Shown piece by piece: positions 8,494 through 17,033 of a DNA stretch of 64,000 nucleotides. The position numbers and the translations under genes were made by a program. The DNA is taken from positions 1 to 64,000 of the forward strand of contig JAGXGC010000013.1 in NCBI GenBank assembly GCA_024636935.1, read 5' to 3'. The notes beneath the pieces are model-generated. The model had not been told where the DNA came from. It worked only from the letters and a program-made list of their open reading frames with translations, and made no database searches. This DNA comes from Sideroxydans sp. (GTDB lineage: Bacteria; Pseudomonadota; Gammaproteobacteria; Burkholderiales; Gallionellaceae). Positions within the stretch are counted from its first letter, which is position 1. Each line of letters opens with the position of its first letter.

Positions 8494-9186
8494 ATGCAAC
8501 AAACTGAAGACCTCAGCTTTTCCGATTTCATCGCGTCGTCCATCCACGACATGAAGAACTCGCTCAACATTCAGGTCGGTTTTCTCGAACACCTGATGCA
8601 CTCGTATCACGACAAGGTTGATTCAAGCACGCTGGATCAACTCGGCCACACCATCTACGAAGCCGGTCGCATGAACGTGAATCTGGTGCAGATACTCAGC
8701 CTCTACAAACTGGGCAACTCCATCTATCCCATCGACATCAGCGAACGCTCGGTCACGGAGGTGCTGGAGGAAGTAGTGTTGCAGAACCAGTCGATCATGA
8801 AGCACAAAGGCATTGAGATCATCGTGGATTGCGCGCCCAGTCATTACTGGTATTTCGATCGTGACTTGGTTGGCGGCGTATTGGTCAACGCACTCAATAA
8901 TGCCTACAACTACACACAGGACAAGATCCGCATCGCCGCCGACATCCGCGACGGCCAGCTGGAAATTCGCGTGGAAGACAACGGTAAGGGCTATCCCGCC
9001 CGCATGCTGAACGAGAACGTCGACTGCAACAAAGGCATCAATTTCTCCACCGGCAGCACCGGGCTGGGTTTCTATTTCTCTTCACGCGTTGCTGCGATGC
9101 ACAAGAACGGCGAGCGGCAAGGCGTGCTCACGATCGAGAATGGCGGCGCATACGGCGGCGGCTGTTTCGTGCTCACCCTGCCCTGA
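8494..9186 (+). CDS. Soluble sensor histidine kinase without a sensor domain
   Basis: A minimal two-component kinase. The phosphoacceptor His is H18 in SSIHDMKNSLN. The ATPase domain has an N-box GVLVNALNNAYNYT (about 127-140), a G1 box VEDNGKGYP and a G2 box STGLGFYFSS near 190. There is no sensory or membrane segment, so the input must come from a partner or from the level of the protein itself. The ATG at 8494 was chosen because AGGAGAG lies six bases upstream; an earlier in-frame ATG at 8440 falls inside the leader hairpin. The gene follows a c-di-GMP riboswitch, and the receiver-TPR gene starts 22 bp after it, which makes that protein its likely phosphorylation target. Confidence 0.88.
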   Translation: MQQTEDLSFSDFIASSIHDMKNSLNIQVGFLEHLMHSYHDKVDSSTLDQLGHTIYEAGRMNVNLVQILSLYKLGNSIYPIDISERSVTEVLEEVVLQNQSIMKHKGIEIIVDCAPSHYWYFDRDLVGGVLVNALNNAYNYTQDKIRIAADIRDGQLEIRVEDNGKGYPARMLNENVDCNKGINFSTGSTGLGFYFSSRVAAMHKNGERQGVLTIENGGAYGGGCFVLTLP

Positions 9187-9208
9187 TCATTTTCCAAGGA
9201 ACCGAACC

Positions 9209-10822
9209 ATGACGATCTCTCTCTCCCAATCCAGCACGCTGGTCATCGACGATTTCCAGAGCATGCGCTCGATGATCATGGGCTTCCTCAAGTCCATGGG
9301 CGTCACTAACATCAGCAACGTCGGCACCGCACGCGAAGCGCTGGAACTGCTGTCCTCCAAGAAATTCGATCTGGTCATCTGCGACTACAACCTGGGTCAG
9401 GGCCAGAACGGCCAACAGATTCTGGAAGAGGCACGACACAAGCGCTACATCGGCCATTCCACGGTATGGATGATGGTCACGGCGGAGAAGACCATGGATA
9501 TGTTCATGGGCGCCGCCGAAGCCAAGCCCGACGATTACCTGCTCAAGCCGGTAACGGAAGCCATGCTGAGTTCGCGCCTGAACAAACTGTTCGAGAAGAA
9601 GCGTACGTTGGAGCCGGTCGAGAAGGCAGTGAAGTCGCGTAACTATGCACACGCCATCAAACTGTGCGAAGCACAACTGGCCACACCTTCGGCCAACACG
9701 CAGGAGCTACAACGCATCAAGAGCGACCTGCTTATCAACAGCGGCGACTTTGCCACCGCCAAGACATTCCTCGGCGGCCTTCTGGCCGTGCGCAACATCC
9801 CTTGGGTAAAGACCAGTCTGGGAAAGGTGCTTTACCTGAGCAAGGATTACCTCAAGGCACGCGAGTTGTTCGAGGAGGTGTTGCAGGAGAACAAGATGTA
9901 TCTGGAAGCCGCAGACTGGCTGGCGAAAACGCTGGATGCGCTGGGCGAAAACGCGTTAGCACAGTCGGTGCTGGAAAAAGCAATGGCGTTGTCGCCCAAT
10001 GCCACACAGCGCCAGCAGAGTCTGGCCGACGCCGCTCTCAAGAACGGTGCATTGGAGCTCGCCCAGTCCGCCTACGAGAAGGCGATCAAGCTCGGCGAAT
10101 TCTCGGTGCATAAGAACGCAGCCACCTTTGCTGGTCTGGCCAAGGTGCTGACCGTGCAGGACGACCCTGAGCAGGCACTTAAGATCCTGTCACGCAGCCG
10201 CAGCGAATTCAAGGACGATGCGGCGGCCGCTTTGCAAACCGCTGTGGCCGAAAGCCTTGCGCACTACAAGCTGGGCGATACGGAGCAGGCTCTGGTTAGC
10301 TTGCAGGAAGCGGAAGCGCTGATCGGCGCGAGTGAGCAAGACACCAGCGTGGGCACCACGCTCGATATGGCCCACATGATGTTCCAACTCGGACAAAAGG
10401 AGAAAGCCTGCGGTTTGCTGGAAAGCGTAGTGCGGAACAACCACGAGAACCGCTCCGTACTGCAACGTGTCGAAACGGCATTCGAGGATGCCGGTATGGC
10501 TGAAGAGGGTCTCGCCTTGATCCAGAAAGCGACCAAGGAAGTGATCGATACTAACAATCAGGGTGTGGCACTGGCCAACGAGGGCAAATTCGAAGAAGGC
10601 ATCCGCCTAATCCGCAAGGCGCTGCAGGCCATGCCCAACAACGACCTGATGATGACCAACCTGTGCGGCATGATGATCGGCACGATGCACCGTACCGGCA
10701 AAGATGACCGCATGCTGTTCGAAGCGGGCGAACTGCTGGAGCGTGTAAGCCGCATCAACCCCGTCAACAAGAAATACCACCAATATGTAACCTTGCTCGG
10801 CAAGATGTCAGCGACTGATTGA
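9209..10822 (+). CDS. Response regulator with receiver domain and TPR repeats
   Basis: CheY-like receiver (residues 6-130) followed by about 400 residues of tetratricopeptide-like helical pairs, with no DNA-binding or enzymatic output domain. Receiver residues are complete: D14/D15, phosphorylatable D59 in VICDYN, a Thr in MVTAEK and Lys in LLKPV. The TPR part contains repeated A-x-x-x-[FYL]-[EQ] helices (for example AKTFLGGLLA, ARELFEEVLQ, AQSVLEKAMA), so output is probably protein binding. The architecture resembles Vibrio VieB (known family example). The ATG at 9209 after AAGGA gives the standard start of a receiver domain; the frame is open further upstream but overlaps the kinase gene. 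It belongs to the c-di-GMP riboswitch operon. Confidence 0.88.
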   Translation: MTISLSQSSTLVIDDFQSMRSMIMGFLKSMGVTNISNVGTAREALELLSSKKFDLVICDYNLGQGQNGQQILEEARHKRYIGHSTVWMMVTAEKTMDMFMGAAEAKPDDYLLKPVTEAMLSSRLNKLFEKKRTLEPVEKAVKSRNYAHAIKLCEAQLATPSANTQELQRIKSDLLINSGDFATAKTFLGGLLAVRNIPWVKTSLGKVLYLSKDYLKARELFEEVLQENKMYLEAADWLAKTLDALGENALAQSVLEKAMALSPNATQRQQSLADAALKNGALELAQSAYEKAIKLGEFSVHKNAATFAGLAKVLTVQDDPEQALKILSRSRSEFKDDAAAALQTAVAESLAHYKLGDTEQALVSLQEAEALIGASEQDTSVGTTLDMAHMMFQLGQKEKACGLLESVVRNNHENRSVLQRVETAFEDAGMAEEGLALIQKATKEVIDTNNQGVALANEGKFEEGIRLIRKALQAMPNNDLMMTNLCGMMIGTMHRTGKDDRMLFEAGELLERVSRINPVNKKYHQYVTLLGKMSATD

Positions 10823-10844
10823 CCGGGGTCAAATCGGCTAGAAT
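10815..10844 (+). promoter_or_regulatory. Possible promoter with operator-like palindrome ahead of gshA
   Basis: TAGAAT (10839-10844) is a good -10 box; CTGATT 18 bp upstream is a weak -35. Between them lies TTGACC-GG-GGTCAA (10819-10832), a 6-bp inverted repeat that includes the stop codon of the preceding gene. The position suggests a repressor or MerR-type site. Confidence 0.35.
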
Positions 10845-10871
10845 ACCTGCATCGTTTCAAGCAGGTTAATC

Positions 10872-12143
10872 ATGGTTCCCCATCTCACCACCGCACTCAA
10901 AGGCCCGCTGCTCGATCTGGAGCGGCGCTTCCTTGCCAAGCAACCCGATATCGAGCGCTGGTTCCGCACCCAGTGGCTGGAACATACTGTGCCGTTCTAC
11001 GCTTCGGTCGATCTGCGCAACTGCGGCTTCAAGCTGGCGCCGGTGGATACCAATCTGTTCCCCGGCGGCTTTAACAATCTGAATCCTGATTTCCTGCCGC
11101 TGTGCATCCATGCCGCGCAAAGCGCAATTGAGAAGATCTGCCCCGAAGCGCGCGGCGTGCTGCTGATCCCCGAGAACCACACACGCAACCAGTTCTATCT
11201 GCAGAACGTGGCGATGCTGGTGCGTGTGTTGCGCCAGTCCGGACTGAACGTGCGCATCGGCAGCCTACTGCCGGAGATCACCCAGCCTACGGATATTCAA
11301 CTCGTGGACGGCAATACCCTGACGCTCGAACCCATCCAGCGTAAAGGTAATCGCCTGTCCATCGGCGACTTCGACCCCTGCGTGGTATTACTCAACAATG
11401 ACTTGTCGGCAGGTGTGCCAGATCTATTGCGCAATCTGGAACAAAACGTGTTGCCGCCACTGCAAGGCGGTTGGACCACACGCCGCAAGTCACGTCACTT
11501 CGCGGCCTACTCTCGCGTCGCACAGGATTTCGCGCAGTTGCTGGGGGTCGATCCTTGGCTGATCGACCCCTATTTCGACGTGTGCGACAAAGTGGACTTC
11601 CACGCGCGTGCCGGCGAGGAATGTCTAGCTGCAAAAGTGGATATGGTGTTGCAGAAGATGCGCGCCAAATACGCGGAATACGGCGTGAAGGACGACCCGT
11701 TCGTGATCGTTAAGGCGGATGCCGGCACCTATGGCATGGGCATCATGACCGTGAAGGATGCCAGCGAAGTACGTGACCTCAACCGCAAGCAACGCAACAA
11801 GATGGCGGTGGTGAAGGAGGGGCTGTCGGTTTCGGATGTATTGGTGCAGGAGGGCGTCTATACCTTCGAGCAGATCAACGAAGCCGTGGCCGAGCCGGTG
11901 GTATACATGGTCGATCACTTCGTGGTCGGCGGCTTCTACCGCGTACATACCGGACGCGGGGTGGACGAGAATCTGAACGCGCCAGGCATGCATTTCGTAC
12001 CTTTGGCGTTCGAGAGCAGTTGTACTCTGCCCAATCCTGACCGCGCACCCGACGATACACCGAACCGCTTCTATGCCTACGGCGTAGTGGCGCGTCTGGC
12101 CCTGCTGGCGGCGTCTATCGAATTAGAGGAATTGACCGCATGA
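10872..12143 (+). CDS. gshA: Glutamate-cysteine ligase, proteobacterial GshA type
   Basis: First step of glutathione synthesis: ATP-dependent joining of L-glutamate and L-cysteine. The whole sequence is of the 420-440 residue class found in beta- and some gammaproteobacteria, distinct from E. coli GshA: conserved VDLRNCGFKLAPVDTNLFPGG near residue 50, IPENHTRN near 100, VKADAGTYGMGIMTV near 280, and FVVGGFYRVHT near 355. The last region looks like an ATP-grasp ending. The gene overlaps apbE by four bases (ATGA), so translation is coupled. gshB, often the next gene in relatives, is not in the window. Confidence 0.9.
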   Translation: MVPHLTTALKGPLLDLERRFLAKQPDIERWFRTQWLEHTVPFYASVDLRNCGFKLAPVDTNLFPGGFNNLNPDFLPLCIHAAQSAIEKICPEARGVLLIPENHTRNQFYLQNVAMLVRVLRQSGLNVRIGSLLPEITQPTDIQLVDGNTLTLEPIQRKGNRLSIGDFDPCVVLLNNDLSAGVPDLLRNLEQNVLPPLQGGWTTRRKSRHFAAYSRVAQDFAQLLGVDPWLIDPYFDVCDKVDFHARAGEECLAAKVDMVLQKMRAKYAEYGVKDDPFVIVKADAGTYGMGIMTVKDASEVRDLNRKQRNKMAVVKEGLSVSDVLVQEGVYTFEQINEAVAEPVVYMVDHFVVGGFYRVHTGRGVDENLNAPGMHFVPLAFESSCTLPNPDRAPDDTPNRFYAYGVVARLALLAASIELEELTA

Positions 12144-13189
12144 GAAGGATCTTTGCGTTACTGATCGCATCACTGCTGCTCACAGCTTGCGGCAAAGAAC
12201 CCTTCTATCAAGAGCAGGCCTATGTGTTTGGCACCATCGTCGAGGTGAGCATCTACGGTGAGGAAGAAGCCAAAGCGCATCAGGGTGCCGCTGCAGTGAT
12301 GACTGAGTTCCAGCGTCTGCACGACATGCTGCATGCTTGGCAACCCTCTGCCTTGTCGTCTGTGAACGCGGCGATCGCCAATGGTAGAACGCATGCGGCA
12401 TCTCCAGAACTGGTTTCCTTGCTACAGGATGCTGAGGCCTTTTCCGTGCAATCTGAAGGAAGATTCAACCCGGCTATCGGGAGCCTGATACAGGCTTGGG
12501 GGTTCCAGTCAGATACCTTCCAGCCGGTGCTGCCCGATGAGAAGAAGATAGCGGCTCTGCTGAAAGCCAACCCGCAAATGACGAACTTGTTCTATCAGCC
12601 ACCTGCTGCTGGTGCTACGGAAGAACAGGTCGGTAGCAAGAATCCTGCTGTCATGATCGACTTGGGTGGATATGCCAAAGGCTATGCGCTGGATCGGGCC
12701 GTGGAATTACTACAAGCACAAGGTATCTCCAACGCATTGATCAACATCGGCGGCAATGTGATCGCCATGGGTACTCATGGTAAGCGGCCGTGGCATATCG
12801 GCATAATGCATCCGCGCAAACCCGGTGCGATTGCAACGCTAGAACTGCAAGACGGTGAGGCGGTCGGTACTTCTGGCGATTATCAGCGTTTCTTTGAGTT
12901 GGATGGCAAGCGCTATTGCCATCTGCTCGATCCGCGTAGCGGCCAACCCGTGCAGGACGTGCAGGCGGTGACCGTTCTGGCGCGAGGCGAGCGCGCGGGT
13001 CTTTTGTCTGATGTGACTTCCAAACCCATCTTCATCGCAGGTGCTTCTGGGTGGCGCGCTGCAGTGCGCAATATGCATCAGTCCGACGCCTTGTTGATTG
13101 ATGCGGAAGGCAAAGTGCATCTCACTGAATCCATGCATAAGCGTCTAAAATTCACTGATGAAAAGACCGTCACTTCCATCGAACCATGA
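12140..13189 (+). CDS. apbE: FAD:protein FMN transferase ApbE
   Basis: Transfers FMN from FAD onto Thr residues of target flavoproteins such as NqrB/C, RnfD/G or related respiratory subunits, outside the cytoplasmic membrane. A lipoprotein signal peptide ends in the lipobox LLTAC (Cys near residue 17). Family hallmarks follow: YVFGTIVEVS, FNPAIGSL, DLGGYAKGYALD (FAD-binding), NIGGNV and HLLDPRSGQP. Length (349) is normal. It sits between gshA and the 66-residue protein with 4-bp overlaps on both sides; no obvious flavinylated substrate protein is encoded nearby. A target elsewhere in the genome is likely. Confidence 0.93.
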   Translation: MRRIFALLIASLLLTACGKEPFYQEQAYVFGTIVEVSIYGEEEAKAHQGAAAVMTEFQRLHDMLHAWQPSALSSVNAAIANGRTHAASPELVSLLQDAEAFSVQSEGRFNPAIGSLIQAWGFQSDTFQPVLPDEKKIAALLKANPQMTNLFYQPPAAGATEEQVGSKNPAVMIDLGGYAKGYALDRAVELLQAQGISNALINIGGNVIAMGTHGKRPWHIGIMHPRKPGAIATLELQDGEAVGTSGDYQRFFELDGKRYCHLLDPRSGQPVQDVQAVTVLARGERAGLLSDVTSKPIFIAGASGWRAAVRNMHQSDALLIDAEGKVHLTESMHKRLKFTDEKTVTSIEP

Positions 13190-13386
13190 CCGAAGACGAA
13201 CATTTGCAACAGAACATACAGCGCAGCGTAGCTCAACATGCGCTAAAGCAAATACACGGTATCGTAGATGAAGAGAATGCCAACGACGCGTTCAAGGCGC
13301 GTGCGCTGGGGTGGTTGTTGCGCTACGGCTGGTTGGTTTTATTGGCCATAACTTTGATATTTGCACGAATCTTGGGGGTCATCTGA
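13186..13386 (+). CDS. Small single-pass membrane protein
   Basis: 66 residues; the first 40 are charged and helical (including HALKQIHGIVDEENAND), followed by one hydrophobic helix at about 43-64 (WLLRYGWLVLLAITLIFARI). No family is recognised. Its start overlaps the end of apbE (ATGA) and its stop overlaps the EIIA start (TGATG), so it is locked into the operon and is very probably translated. A role in anchoring a neighbour to the membrane is possible but only a guess. Confidence 0.7.
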   Translation: MTEDEHLQQNIQRSVAQHALKQIHGIVDEENANDAFKARALGWLLRYGWLVLLAITLIFARILGVI

Positions 13387-13775
13387 TGGCGGGCATATTG
13401 GTAGTAGCGCATAACGCGCTTGGAGAAAGTCTGGTGAATTGTGTCGAACATGTCTTGGGTAAAGTACCGGATGGCTTGAAAGTGCTGTCTGTTTACGCCG
13501 ACGATGATCCGCAACAAAAACTGGCCGAAGGACTCGCACTGATCAAACAACTTGATCGCGGCAATGGCGTGCTTATCTTGGCCGATATCTACGGGGCAAC
13601 GCCCAGCAATTTGGCCCGCCAGTTATGTCGCGAGGAACACATCATGGGCGTGGCCGGCGTGAACCTACCAATGCTGTTGCGCGTCGTATGCCACCCCAAC
13701 AAGAACATGCCCGAGCTGGCACAGATCGCGCTGGATGGCGGTCGCGAATGCATCGTGACCATGGGTGAAGAATAA
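13386..13775 (+). CDS. PTS EIIA component, mannose (ManX) type
   Basis: Receives phosphate from HPr. A 129-residue EIIA-Man domain on its own: the phosphorylated His is H9 in LVVAHNALGE, and LILADIYGATPSNLA is the family's second core segment. No EIIB, EIIC or EIID gene is next to it, so this PTS probably regulates rather than transports, as known for many betaproteobacteria. The ATG at 13386 shares bases with the preceding stop; the longer upstream frame overlaps the small membrane protein and was discarded. HPr starts nine bases after the stop. Confidence 0.88.
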   Translation: MAGILVVAHNALGESLVNCVEHVLGKVPDGLKVLSVYADDDPQQKLAEGLALIKQLDRGNGVLILADIYGATPSNLARQLCREEHIMGVAGVNLPMLLRVVCHPNKNMPELAQIALDGGRECIVTMGEE

Positions 13776-13784
13776 GGTATTCAA

Positions 13785-14054
13785 ATGCAGAATCAAGACG
13801 CACAGATCATCAATAAGCTTGGCTTGCATGCACGGGCATCTGCCAAATTGACTCAACTCGCTTCGCAGTATCCGTGCGAGGTTTGGCTTTCCCGCAATGG
13901 CAAGCGCATCAACGCCAAGAGCATCATGGGTGTGATGATGCTGGCCGCCGCCAAAGGTTCGACCATCGCCATCGAGACCAATGGCGAGCGTGAGGAAGAG
14001 GCCATGGCTTCGCTACAAGCCTTGATCAATGACTATTTCGGAGAAGGCGAATGA
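13785..14054 (+). CDS. ptsH: Phosphocarrier protein HPr
   Basis: Small phosphocarrier between enzyme I and EIIA. The active His is H15 in NKLGLHARASAKL, and the regulatory Ser is S46 in INAKSIMGVMML, which keeps the context recognised by HPr kinase; an hprK gene is not in the window. 89 residues, standard length. It overlaps ptsI by four bases. Confidence 0.95.
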   Translation: MQNQDAQIINKLGLHARASAKLTQLASQYPCEVWLSRNGKRINAKSIMGVMMLAAAKGSTIAIETNGEREEEAMASLQALINDYFGEGE

Positions 14055-15778
14055 GTTTCACCATTCATGGCTTACCTGTCTCCAGTGGCATCGCTATCGG
14101 CCGTGCCCATCTGGTCTCGCACACCTCGCTCGAGGTCTCGCACTATGTATTGCCGAAGCACCTGGTGGATGAAGAAGTCGCCCGTCTGGATGCCGCACTG
14201 AAGACCACACGTGAGGAGCTGACCGATCTTCGTACACATCGTCCGCAGCTGGCTGCCGCCGAGTTCGATGCTTTCCTCGATCTGCACCTAATGATCCTCA
14301 GTGACGAGCACATCAGCCATGCTGCGCGCGAAATGGTGAAAGCCGAACAATGCAATGCTGAGTGGGCGCTGAAGACACAGATGGACGAGCTGGTCGCCCA
14401 GTTCGAAGCTTTCGACGATGCTTATCTGCGCGAGCGCAAGACCGATGTGATCCAAGTGGTAGAGCGCATCCTCAAAGTGTTGGGCGGGCATCCCGGTCAT
14501 GTGCCGCCTGCGCCACAAAATGACTCTGAGATGATTCTGGTCGCTCACGATGTCAGCCCGGCCGATCTGATCCAGCTCAAACCGCACCAGTTCTTCGCCA
14601 TCCTCACCGACCTTGGCGGCGCGACCTCGCATACCGCCATCGTGGCGCGCGGTTTGAATATGCCTTGCGTGGTTGGTCTGCACCATGCGCGCGAGCTGAT
14701 CAAGGATCGCGACACGTTGATCGTGGATGGTGCTCAGGGCGTTGTCATCGTCAATCCGGACAAGAACCTACTGGCAGAATACAAGCTGCGCCAGAGCGAA
14801 TGGCAGTTGGAACGCCAAAAGCTGAAGCGACTAAAGACTGCCCGTGCCAACACACTGGACGGTACGAACATCGATCTGTTGGCGAATATCGAGATGCCGA
14901 CCGATGTGCAACAGGTTAAGGATAACGGCGCCAACGGTGTCGGTTTGTTCCGTAGTGAATTCCTGTTCCTCAATCGCGATGAACTGCCGGACGAGGAAGA
15001 GCAATACCAAGCCTACCGCACCGTACTGCTAGGTTTGAAAGACAAGCCGGTCACAATTCGAACCTACGATCTGGGCGCGGACAAGCAACTCAAAGGCGTG
15101 ACTCGGGTCGCCAGTAATCCTGCACTGGGCTTACGTGCGATTCGCCTGTGTCTGGCCGAACCACAATTGTTCCGTACTCAGTTGCGCGCTTTGCTGCGCG
15201 CTTCAGTGCATGGCAACCTTAAAATTCTGGTGCCCATGTTGTCCGGTGCGTCTGAGATCAATCAGACTTTGCAGTTGATTGACTCGGTCAAACTGGAGCT
15301 TGCCGCACAAGGTGCCCCCTTCAAAGAAGATGTACCTGTCGGTGGCATGATCGAGATACCAGCAGCCGCATTGGCGTTGGGCGCCTTCATCAAGAAGCTG
15401 GATTTCCTTTCCATCGGCACCAACGACTTGATTCAATACACGCTGGCCATCGACCGTACCGACGAAGAGGTCGCGCATCTTTACGATCCACTACATCCGG
15501 CGATCCTGGAACTGCTGTCGCATGTGATCACGACTGCCAACAAAGCCGAGATCCCTGTCTCTGTGTGCGGAGAGATGGCGGGCGAATTGATCTATACGCG
15601 TTTGTTGCTCGGAATCGGCCTACGCCAATTCTCCATGCATCCTGCGCAACTTTTGGGTACAAAACAGCGCATCCTCACGACCAGCCTGCCGGAGATCACT
15701 CCTTTAGTGCAAAGGATTCTGCGCGCTGATGATCCGCTCAAGATTCGCGAATTGCTGGATAAGTTGAACGCACTCTGA
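14051..15778 (+). CDS. ptsI: PTS enzyme I (phosphoenolpyruvate-protein phosphotransferase)
   Basis: Starts the PTS chain by autophosphorylation from phosphoenolpyruvate and passing the phosphate to HPr. N-terminal HPr-binding helices (about 30-140), the active His in GGATSHTAIVARGLNMP (near residue 190), and the C-terminal PEP-binding barrel with NGANGVGLFRSEFLF, the conserved IRTYDLGADK and FLSIGTNDLIQYTLA, CGEMAG near 505. Length (575) is standard. Last gene of the gshA-apbE-orf-EIIA-ptsH-ptsI run, ended by a strong terminator 30 bp on. Confidence 0.96.
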   Translation: MSFTIHGLPVSSGIAIGRAHLVSHTSLEVSHYVLPKHLVDEEVARLDAALKTTREELTDLRTHRPQLAAAEFDAFLDLHLMILSDEHISHAAREMVKAEQCNAEWALKTQMDELVAQFEAFDDAYLRERKTDVIQVVERILKVLGGHPGHVPPAPQNDSEMILVAHDVSPADLIQLKPHQFFAILTDLGGATSHTAIVARGLNMPCVVGLHHARELIKDRDTLIVDGAQGVVIVNPDKNLLAEYKLRQSEWQLERQKLKRLKTARANTLDGTNIDLLANIEMPTDVQQVKDNGANGVGLFRSEFLFLNRDELPDEEEQYQAYRTVLLGLKDKPVTIRTYDLGADKQLKGVTRVASNPALGLRAIRLCLAEPQLFRTQLRALLRASVHGNLKILVPMLSGASEINQTLQLIDSVKLELAAQGAPFKEDVPVGGMIEIPAAALALGAFIKKLDFLSIGTNDLIQYTLAIDRTDEEVAHLYDPLHPAILELLSHVITTANKAEIPVSVCGEMAGELIYTRLLLGIGLRQFSMHPAQLLGTKQRILTTSLPEITPLVQRILRADDPLKIRELLDKLNAL

Positions 15779-15806
15779 GCATTTGTAATTTCTGTCAGCC
15801 AAATGT

Positions 15807-15837
15807 AAAAACGGGCGTCCGAAGACGCCCGTTTTTA
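15807..15837. terminator. Bidirectional intrinsic terminator between ptsI and porin
   Basis: A GC-rich hairpin (ACGGGCGTC / GACGCCCGT) with A residues before and T residues after, so it can stop transcription from both the ptsI operon and the convergent porin gene. Confidence 0.9.
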
Positions 15838-15864
15838 TTGCTCTGTTACTAGACCGAAGTCAGC

Positions 15865-16845
15865 TTAGAACTTGTGCAAGAAGCCACCACCGAAGGTAGT
15901 TGCTGTCTTGTTTATTGCGTTGTCCTTGCGAGAACCGTAAGCAACAAAGCCTTCAGTACGCTTGGAGAAGTTGTATGCATACTTCACTGCCAGAGCAGTC
16001 ACGTTGTCAGCTGCGCCAGAAGCAGAGTCACCCTTCTTGGCATAAGTAGCTGCCAGGCTGCCAGCACCCAGCTTAACACCGCCAACCAATTCAAAGTTCT
16101 TGCTGGTCAGGCTAGTTGTAGCTGTGTTGTTGCTCTTCATGCTTTCGATCATGCCGCCGACCCATGCATCAGCCAGATCGAACTTACCGACCACGCGGAA
16201 TGCGCTGTCAGTTTGACCGACAGTCTTCTGGTCGCCACGGCTTTCATAGCCAACTGCTGCGTAGATGTTGTCTTGTGCGAATGTTGCAGACATTGACAGG
16301 ATGCTCTTGTTCGAAGTCGATGTCTTTGCTTCGTCCGGGCTGTACATGAAACCAACTTGCACTGGGCCCTTTGGAGACCAGTACTGAATCATGTTCTTTT
16401 GGCGGGTGTTGTAGTCCTTGTCTGAACCATCTTTACCGATGGTCTTCACTGCAGACCAGGAAGTAGTGTTGTCGAACAGTTCGATCTTGTTGTGAGTAAC
16501 CTTGTAAGGCGAATCCCAGATACCCAGCACGACTTTACCGAAATCACCTTCCAGACCAAAACCGCTGTTACGGCTCTTGCCCAAACCGCCGGTAGCTGAT
16601 GCGCCATCCGCATCCATCTCGACTTCGTACTGGAAGATACCTTTCAGGCCATCACCCAGATCATCGCTGCCCTTGACGCCGAAACGGGAAGCATTGGTGT
16701 TTACGCGCATCACGGTATTTGTACCGTCGTTGTGCGAATCCAAAGTCAAAAATGCCTTACCGTAGACTTCTACGTTTGCGTTGTCAGCGAAAGCAGGTGC
16801 AGAGAGGGCAGAGGCGATTGCCAGTGCGATCAGTTTTTGTTTCAT
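15865..16845 (-). CDS. Gram-negative trimeric porin
   Basis: General diffusion porin of the betaproteobacterial (Neisseria PorB-like) family in the outer membrane. Signal peptide at residues 1-20 (LIALAIASALSAPAFA then D), then NVEVYGKAFLTLD, the typical first strand. A PEFG-type motif is absent, but alternating strands run throughout, with loop regions rich in Thr/Ser/Asn, and the C-terminus ends in GGGFLHKF with a final Phe. 326 residues fits a 16-strand barrel. The ribosome binding site AAGGAG is five to eight bases before the ATG. The upstream leader (16846-16990) contains an inverted repeat CTTGGC/GCCAAG; codon choice looks optimised, as expected for an abundant protein. Confidence 0.92.
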   Translation of the reverse strand: MKQKLIALAIASALSAPAFADNANVEVYGKAFLTLDSHNDGTNTVMRVNTNASRFGVKGSDDLGDGLKGIFQYEVEMDADGASATGGLGKSRNSGFGLEGDFGKVVLGIWDSPYKVTHNKIELFDNTTSWSAVKTIGKDGSDKDYNTRQKNMIQYWSPKGPVQVGFMYSPDEAKTSTSNKSILSMSATFAQDNIYAAVGYESRGDQKTVGQTDSAFRVVGKFDLADAWVGGMIESMKSNNTATTSLTSKNFELVGGVKLGAGSLAATYAKKGDSASGAADNVTALAVKYAYNFSKRTEGFVAYGSRKDNAINKTATTFGGGFLHKF

Positions 16846-17002
16846 TGTTACTCCTTAACGTTTAATAGAAAACTGAGCTTGGCTCTTAGCGGCCAAGCGC
16901 CGAAAGAACTGGGAACGCATGATGCCGTCGCTTTGTTACCGCTTCGTTAAGTCTGTGTGACAGTTTTGTTTCGGCCTGCAATCACCCTGTTATGTGTGTG
17001 AA

Positions 17003-17031
17003 TTGACAGCCCTCGCCAAAACACGGACACT
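17003..17031 (+). promoter_or_regulatory. Probable promoter of metX-metW
   Basis: A perfect -35 TTGACA (17003-17008) and, 17 bp on, GACACT (17026-17031) as a weak -10. Transcription would begin about 17038, directly at the SAM-II aptamer. Confidence 0.5.
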
Positions 17032-17033
17032 TC

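Noticed and set aside
16931-16975. Pho-box-like CTGTCAC repeat upstream of the porin
   Set aside because: Only one half resembles the PhoB repeat; the second half (ACTTAAC) does not match, so it cannot be claimed.
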